Program-made: the position numbers and the translations under genes | NCBI GenBank assembly: GCA_964586235.1 | Contig: CAZPIO010000002.1 | Location: 85,089 to 149,088, forward strand | Source: JAUCQB01 sp964586235 | GTDB taxonomy: Bacteria > Planctomycetota > Phycisphaerae > UBA1845 > PWPN01 | Direction of reading: 5' to 3' | DNA: 64,000 nucleotides | Shown here: positions 59,935-64,000 of the stretch, in pieces | Layout of the letters: every line of letters begins with the position of its first letter | Position numbering within the stretch: position 1 is the first letter of the stretch | The notes under the pieces: generated by a model | Databases searched by the model: none | What the model saw: the letters and a program-made list of their open reading frames with translations, nothing else | Told to the model about the DNA's origin: nothing

Positions 59935-60567
59935 ATGTGCGAGCTGTTGAGCGATGCTGATGCCTTAGATCTTCTGCTCGAAGCTAATCTAGCAGACGAT
60001 GGGCTTGGTTTCATTAAGACCGCCGGACATGTTGCGAAAGTCCAAGGTGTGTCTATCTCCATAAACCCTTTGGAACCAACGGAGCATCGCACGGGACACT
60101 TCCACGCAAGGTTCAATTCAGATGAAAGTGCATCGTATTCGATAGCGACGTGTGAGGTCCTTGCGGGAGAGTTGGACTCCTCTCGTCACAAAGCGGTGAA
60201 GAAATGGTGGTCAACTCGGGTGGATGCACTCCGCCAAGAATGGACACGAGCCCAAAGCGGCCAGCAGCCACATAAGATCGCCGCTTCACTGACCGAGTTC
60301 ATTCCTAGTTCCGTTACGTATCCCACCGCCTCAAAGGCATATGGCAACATTGGGCAAGTGCTGATGATGGAGGTTGATGACTTCATCGAGCACATCTGCA
60401 CAATTGCCAAGCAGCAGAACCTCGCCTCAGATGAAGACCTCAAAAGTATTTCCAGCTACTTAGGCACTCGTATTTACGAAATCGGTAAAGACCTTTGCGA
60501 TCTACATCGACGATCAGAGCAGGGGCAGATCTCCGGCAACATGAAGGGACAGAGTGCTGCGGAATGA
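59935..60567 (+). CDS. Unknown protein with a DUF4160-like N-terminal region
   Basis: 210 residues. The middle (VSISINPLEP, GHFHARFNSDESASYSIATC, EVLAGELDSSRHKAVKKWW) resembles DUF4160 proteins (HFH..Y..E..I.TGEVLxGDL..V..W), and the C terminus (VLMMEVDDFIEHICTIAKQQ) is helical. The codon use is visibly less GC-rich than that of hsdR, suggesting transfer. It lies inside the type I restriction operon, overlapping hsdS by 14 bp, so it may be a cargo or accessory defence gene. I do not know its function. Confidence 0.55.
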   Translation: MCELLSDADALDLLLEANLADDGLGFIKTAGHVAKVQGVSISINPLEPTEHRTGHFHARFNSDESASYSIATCEVLAGELDSSRHKAVKKWWSTRVDALRQEWTRAQSGQQPHKIAASLTEFIPSSVTYPTASKAYGNIGQVLMMEVDDFIEHICTIAKQQNLASDEDLKSISSYLGTRIYEIGKDLCDLHRRSEQGQISGNMKGQSAAE

Positions 60568-62155
60568 GATACACTACATGACTGGAAACCACAACATCCC
60601 GCATACCTGGCTTTCCACCACACTTGAAGGTGTTGCCGAGGTTCACGATGCACTTCGTGAACCAGTCAATGCCGACGAGCGGGCAACCAGGGTGGGTCCG
60701 TATCCCTATTACGGGGCCACGGGGCAGGTCGGCTGTATTGACGATTACCTGATGGATGGCGAGTATGTTCTTCTCGGCGAGGACGGAGCACCATTTCTCG
60801 ACCCAAGCAAACCCAAGGCATACCTCGTCAGCGGAAAGTCATGGGTTAACAACCATGCTCACGTCCTTCGAGGAATCCACAACGTCTGCATGAATCGGTA
60901 TCTTCTTCATGCTCTCAACCACGCCGACTACCGGGGCTTTGCAAACGGCACTACTCGATTGAAGTTGACGCAAGCGGCAATGCGAAGGCTTCCGATCAGG
61001 TTAGCACCACTTCGGGAGCAGAAGAGGGTTGTGGACAAGATCGAGGAATTGTTTTCCGACCTGGATGCGGGCGTAGCGGCGTTGGAGCGGGTCCGGGCGA
61101 ATCTCAAGCGGTATCGGGCATCGGTCCTCAAAGCGGCGGTCGAGGGCAGACTGACCGAAAAGTGGCGAAACGCCAACCCCTCCGTCGAACCCGCCACCAA
61201 ACTGCTCGAACGCATCCTGACCGAGCGACGCAAGAAATGGGAAGAGCAGCAGCTTGCCAAGTTCGCCGACGCGGGCAAGTCGCTCCCGAAGAACTGGCGG
61301 GACAAATACGAGGAACCTGCCCCCCCGGATCCGTCCAACCTGCCCGAATTGCCGAAGGGGTGGTGCTGGGCAACGTTGGATCAGATGTCTCACCTCACCG
61401 GTGGCGTTACAAAGGGGCAGAAGCGTAGGAACGATGAAGTTGTTCGTCTCATACCCTATCTGCGTGTTGCCAACGTCCAGCGGGGATTCCTTGACTTAGC
61501 CGAGATGAAAACGATTGAGGCGACTGAGGACGACATCACGGAGTTGCGGTTGCTCCCCGGCGATGTGTTGTTCACGGAAGGTGGAGATCGAGATAAGCTT
61601 GGACGTGGGTGGGTATGGAATGGCGAGTTGGAAGAATGCATTCACCAGAATCACATCTTCCGTGCCCGTCTGCTCTCGGTAGATGTCGCTCCCAAGTACG
61701 TATCCTGGTGCGGCAACAGCTACGGTCGTCTTTGGTTCCAGAAGGCGGGCAGGCAGACCGTCAATCTAGCCTCGATCAATCTGACGATCTTGAGACGGTT
61801 TCCAGTCCCGTTACCTCCCGCTGATGAACAACGTTTCATCGTCGCCGAGATTGAAACTCGCTTGTCTGTTGTCGAGGAATCTCAACGGCAGGTCGCCGCA
61901 AATGGTCTGCGTTCTTCCCGGCTTCGCCAATCCATCCTGAAGCGAGCCTTCGAGGGCAAGCTGGTCCCGCAAGACCCGAAGGATGAGCCTGCGAGTGTTC
62001 TTCTGGGTCGGATCAGGGCGGGCAGAGAAGCCGCGCCGCATCGGAGGGACGCGCGTCCGCCCAGGGCGGCACAGTCGCCGGAAGCTGCCGCAAGGCGAAC
62101 GGGGGGCGGGGGCGTGAAAGCCGCAAGGTCAAGAAATGTATTACCAAAAAGGTAA
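60554..62155 (+). CDS. hsdS: Type I restriction enzyme specificity subunit
   Basis: The 533-residue HsdS has two target-recognition domains (about residues 15-150 with YPYYGATGQVGCIDDY and FANGTTRLKLTQAAMRRLPI; 265-440 with LPKGWCWATLDQM and NLASINLTILRRFPVPLP), each followed by a conserved helix (REQKRVVDKIEELFSDLDAG; DEQRFIVAEIETRLSVVEE). The central and C-terminal conserved parts are GC-rich, the recognition domains are AT-richer, as expected for exchanged domains. The GTG at 60554 is used; ATG at 60578 is possible. The last 45 residues are basic and low-complexity. Confidence 0.92.
   Translation: MLRNEIHYMTGNHNIPHTWLSTTLEGVAEVHDALREPVNADERATRVGPYPYYGATGQVGCIDDYLMDGEYVLLGEDGAPFLDPSKPKAYLVSGKSWVNNHAHVLRGIHNVCMNRYLLHALNHADYRGFANGTTRLKLTQAAMRRLPIRLAPLREQKRVVDKIEELFSDLDAGVAALERVRANLKRYRASVLKAAVEGRLTEKWRNANPSVEPATKLLERILTERRKKWEEQQLAKFADAGKSLPKNWRDKYEEPAPPDPSNLPELPKGWCWATLDQMSHLTGGVTKGQKRRNDEVVRLIPYLRVANVQRGFLDLAEMKTIEATEDDITELRLLPGDVLFTEGGDRDKLGRGWVWNGELEECIHQNHIFRARLLSVDVAPKYVSWCGNSYGRLWFQKAGRQTVNLASINLTILRRFPVPLPPADEQRFIVAEIETRLSVVEESQRQVAANGLRSSRLRQSILKRAFEGKLVPQDPKDEPASVLLGRIRAGREAAPHRRDARPPRAAQSPEAAARRTGGGGVKAARSRNVLPKR
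62141..62155. promoter_or_regulatory. Inverted repeat, candidate HigA operator
   Basis: TTACCAAAAAGGTAA is an exact inverted repeat with a 5-base centre, 23 bp upstream of higB and including the hsdS stop codon. HigA-type antitoxins bind such repeats to repress their operon. Confidence 0.4.
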
Positions 62156-62178
62156 AACTAATTTGACAACGGGGCATT

Positions 62179-62514
62179 ATGGAGTTATACTACGAGAATC
62201 GAGCATTGCAGAAGGCCTGCACGTCCGAGAAGCACATGAAGAGGAAGTGGGGTCAGGTTACGGCGGAGATCCTGAAGCGTCGCCTCGGCGAGTTGGAGAA
62301 CGCGCCACTTCTTGAAGATATGCGTGGGCTGCCTGCGGCCAACTGCCACGAATTGTCGGGGGACCGGAAAGGCCAGCTTGCTGTCAATTTGGATCAACCC
62401 CGTCGCTTGGTATTCCGTCCCAATCACGACCCGATACCACTCAAGCCTGACGGCGGCCTGGATTGGTCGGCGGTCACCAGCGTGGTTATCCAGGAAGTGG
62501 TTGACTACCACTGA
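62179..62514 (+). CDS. higB: HigB/RelE-like toxin
   Basis: The 111-residue protein has the RelE-fold pattern of HigB: MELYYENRALQKACTSEKHM, GQVTAEILKRRLGELENAP, a segment beginning ANCHELSGDRKGQLAVNLDQ and RRLVFRPNH. These toxins cleave mRNA on the ribosome. The HigA gene starts 17 bp downstream. No good ribosome binding site precedes the ATG. Confidence 0.88.
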   Translation: MELYYENRALQKACTSEKHMKRKWGQVTAEILKRRLGELENAPLLEDMRGLPAANCHELSGDRKGQLAVNLDQPRRLVFRPNHDPIPLKPDGGLDWSAVTSVVIQEVVDYH

Positions 62515-62531
62515 GACCAGAGGAGAAGGCC

Positions 62532-63623
62532 ATGTCCACAAAGGTCACAACCCGGTATCCGCATGAACCGGACTATGCGGTCCCCCCAGGCGAGACGCTG
62601 GCCGAAACGATTGAAGCCCTGCACATGGACCAGCGAGACCTCGCAAGCCGTACCGGACTGTCAGAAAAGCATGTCAGCCAGATCATCAACGGTCACGCCG
62701 CCATTACACCCGAAACCGCCGCCAAGCTGGAGCGAGTGACCGGCGTCCCCGCCCGGATGTGGAACAACCTGGAAGCCACCTACCAGGAGCGACGGGCACG
62801 AATAGCAGAGCGCGAGCGACTAAAACATGATCTGGTTTGGCTCAAGACGATCCCGGTCCGCGAGTTGGTCCGGAGAGGATTGATTGAACCCGTCAAGGAC
62901 AAGGTGCAGCAGATTCAGGCCGTTCTTCGTTTCTTTGGGGTGGACAGCCCGGCGATTTGGAACGAATACTACCTGAAAGCGAGCCCGGTATATCGGAAAT
63001 CCGCATCCTCGAAGATGAAGCCGGGACCAACGGCCACCTGGATTCGTATCGGGGAACTGAAGGCCCAAGCGGTGCAGAGCTCTGCGTATGACAGTGGCCG
63101 GTTCAGCCAGGCGCTGGCTGAGATCCGCAAGCTCACGACCGAGCCTCCCAAGGTGTTCGAGCCCAGGATGAAATCGCTCTGCGCCGAGGCGGGCGTGGCC
63201 CTCGTATTCGTTCGTGAGATCAAGGGCTGCCCGGTTTCGGGCTTGACCCGCTGGCTCTCTCCGACAAAAGCCCTGATCCAGATGAGTCTACGGCACAAGA
63301 CTGATGATCAGTTCTGGTTCACCTTTTTCCACGAGGCCGGCCACATCCTCCGTGACGGGAAGAACGAGGTCTTCATTCACGACAACCACCCCGAACCCGA
63401 CCGGGAGAAGAAGGCTAATCGCTTCGCGGCGGAGTTCCTGATTCCATCGGACGCGGCAACTGAACTGCAAGGGTTGACCACAAGAACTGCGATTGTGGCG
63501 TTTGCCGGCCGCATCGGCATTGCACCAGGGATTGTCCTCGGGCGGCTTCAGAAGGAGGGAGCGGTTCCCTGGGCAACGCAGCTTAACAGCCTCAAGAAGC
63601 GGTTTGCGTGGGCGGATCAATGA
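62532..63623 (+). CDS. higA: HigA antitoxin fused to an ImmA/IrrE peptidase domain
   Basis: The 363-residue protein has a HigA helix-turn-helix (PPGETLAETIEALHMDQRDL, ASRTGLSEKHVSQIINGHAA) and, from about residue 210, an ImmA/IrrE-type zinc peptidase with FFHEAGHILRDGKNEVF (HExxH) and EKKANRFAAEFLIPSD. Such fusions join an antitoxin to a protease that can sense stress. Its stop overlaps the hsdM start as ATGA (63620-63623), so the module is coupled to restriction. Confidence 0.9.
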   Translation: MSTKVTTRYPHEPDYAVPPGETLAETIEALHMDQRDLASRTGLSEKHVSQIINGHAAITPETAAKLERVTGVPARMWNNLEATYQERRARIAERERLKHDLVWLKTIPVRELVRRGLIEPVKDKVQQIQAVLRFFGVDSPAIWNEYYLKASPVYRKSASSKMKPGPTATWIRIGELKAQAVQSSAYDSGRFSQALAEIRKLTTEPPKVFEPRMKSLCAEAGVALVFVREIKGCPVSGLTRWLSPTKALIQMSLRHKTDDQFWFTFFHEAGHILRDGKNEVFIHDNHPEPDREKKANRFAAEFLIPSDAATELQGLTTRTAIVAFAGRIGIAPGIVLGRLQKEGAVPWATQLNSLKKRFAWADQ

Positions 63624-64000
63624 GCACCGACACCCAACAGATCGTCAACAAGGCCTGGAACTTCGCCCACGTCCTGCGGGACGACGGGTTGTCCTACATG
63701 GCCTACACCGAGCAGATCACCTTCCTGCTCTTCCTGAAGATGGCCTACGAGCAGACCCGCCCGCGCCGCCGCCGGCCGAAACCTGATCACCCCTGCTCGA
63801 CCCGGAATCACCTCCGGGCCTGCTCGACCCGGAATCACCTCCGGGTCGCCCATTTCTGCGGAATCCTTTCCCCATCCGGCGAACGACTACTCTTCCCCCC
63901 TTGCCAAGGGGGGACTGAGGGGGGTCACAGCCAAGAAGGCGACCGCCCCTGCTCGACCCGGAATCACCTCCGGGTCGCCCATTTCTGCGGAATCCTTTCC
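63620..64000 (+). pseudogene. hsdM: 5' part of hsdM, type I DNA methyltransferase
   Basis: Residues 1-48 (STDTQQIVNKAWNFAHVLRD, MAYTEQITFLLFLKMAYEQT) are the beginning of HsdM, the N6-adenine methylase subunit. After EQTRP the frame continues without a stop to the window end, but it now runs through CG-rich codons and dispersed repeats and lacks HsdM similarity. Either the gene is truncated by repeats, or a frameshift or misassembly is present. The start overlaps higA by 4 bp. Confidence 0.6.
63790..64000. repeat. Repeats at the window end
   Basis: The 53-base segments 63819-63871 and 63948-64000 are identical; a partial copy is at 63790-63818. Each contains the hairpin GACCCGGAATCACCTCCGGG. 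Between them lies CCCCCCTTGCCAAGGGGGG (63895-63913), another palindromic repeat. Confidence 0.85.

Noticed and set aside
63790..64000. CRISPR-like repeats at the window end
   Set aside because: Only two full copies and one partial, irregular spacing and no cas genes; they are dispersed palindromic repeats.

Overview
The window reads as a high-GC chromosomal segment from a Planctomycetota bacterium, most likely an uncultured, Phycisphaerae-like genome assembled from short reads. Pointers to this phylum are pseudopilin and PEP-CTERM proteins, dockerin-like tails ending in a DxDF..FQRC pattern, a sulfatase, many secreted (alpha/alpha)6 glycosidase-like proteins, a microcompartment shell protein, and many short palindromic intergenic repeats. 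A 100-base N run at 4372-4471 is flanked by an exact 55-base duplication, so it is an assembly join and not a real interruption.

Layout. 0.1-2.8 kb (minus): pseudopilin, PEP-CTERM protein and its dockerin-tailed paralogue, then a PadR regulator remnant. 3.2-7.5 kb (minus): a nitric-oxide module (Rrf2 regulator, quinol-type NO reductase, DUF438/hemerythrin/PAS protein). 8.0-11.0 kb (plus): DksA-like protein, lspA, ribD. 11.0-17.8 kb (plus): remnant of a DUF4143 ATPase, then a secreted catabolic operon (glycosidase-like, ceramidase-like, DUF1593). 17.7-20.4 kb (minus): three tandem small membrane proteins with zinc ribbons and a uroporphyrinogen-decarboxylase-family enzyme. 20.9-25.4 kb (plus): M1 peptidase with dockerin, orphan hydrogenase maturation protease, degenerate receiver protein. 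25.4-31.6 kb (plus): rpmF-plsX-fabH-fabD-fabG-acpP-fabF, the core of phospholipid and fatty-acid initiation, with its own promoter and a leader hairpin. 31.8-35.2 kb (plus): fliN, an S24 repressor, a small gene behind a sigma-54 promoter, a candidate structured RNA of about 256 nt, and an HU gene with a long leader. 35.5-41.3 kb (minus): two large secreted proteins. 41.7-48.1 kb: glycosidase, small membrane protein, DUF4160/DUF2442 pair, two secreted proteins and a sulfatase. 48.5-50.3 kb: YihY-type membrane protein and a cluster of hairpins. 50.3-55.8 kb (minus): secreted glycosidase-like protein, HAD hydrolase, DapA-family aldolase, tandem BMC shell protein and a VOC lipoprotein. 56.3-64.0 kb (plus): a type I restriction island interleaved with toxin-antitoxin modules.

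The two most interesting signals are as follows. First, the DapA-family aldolase ends in an amphipathic helix, after a Pro/Gly-rich linker, that looks like a microcompartment encapsulation peptide, and the next gene encodes a fused BMC shell protein. This suggests a small aldolase metabolosome. Second, an intergenic RNA candidate at 34075-34330 has a TTGAAA-N17-TAGACT promoter, several hairpins including two with GNRA tetraloops, and a strong intrinsic terminator. I could not assign it to any RNA family I know.

In the restriction island hsdR, hsdS and the start of hsdM are interleaved with UPF0175/PIN and HigB/HigA-ImmA modules. A second copy of the hsdR 3' end follows the PIN gene, and recognisable hsdM homology stops after about 48 codons, close to dispersed repeats. 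All function calls rest on reading motifs by eye; no database search was run.
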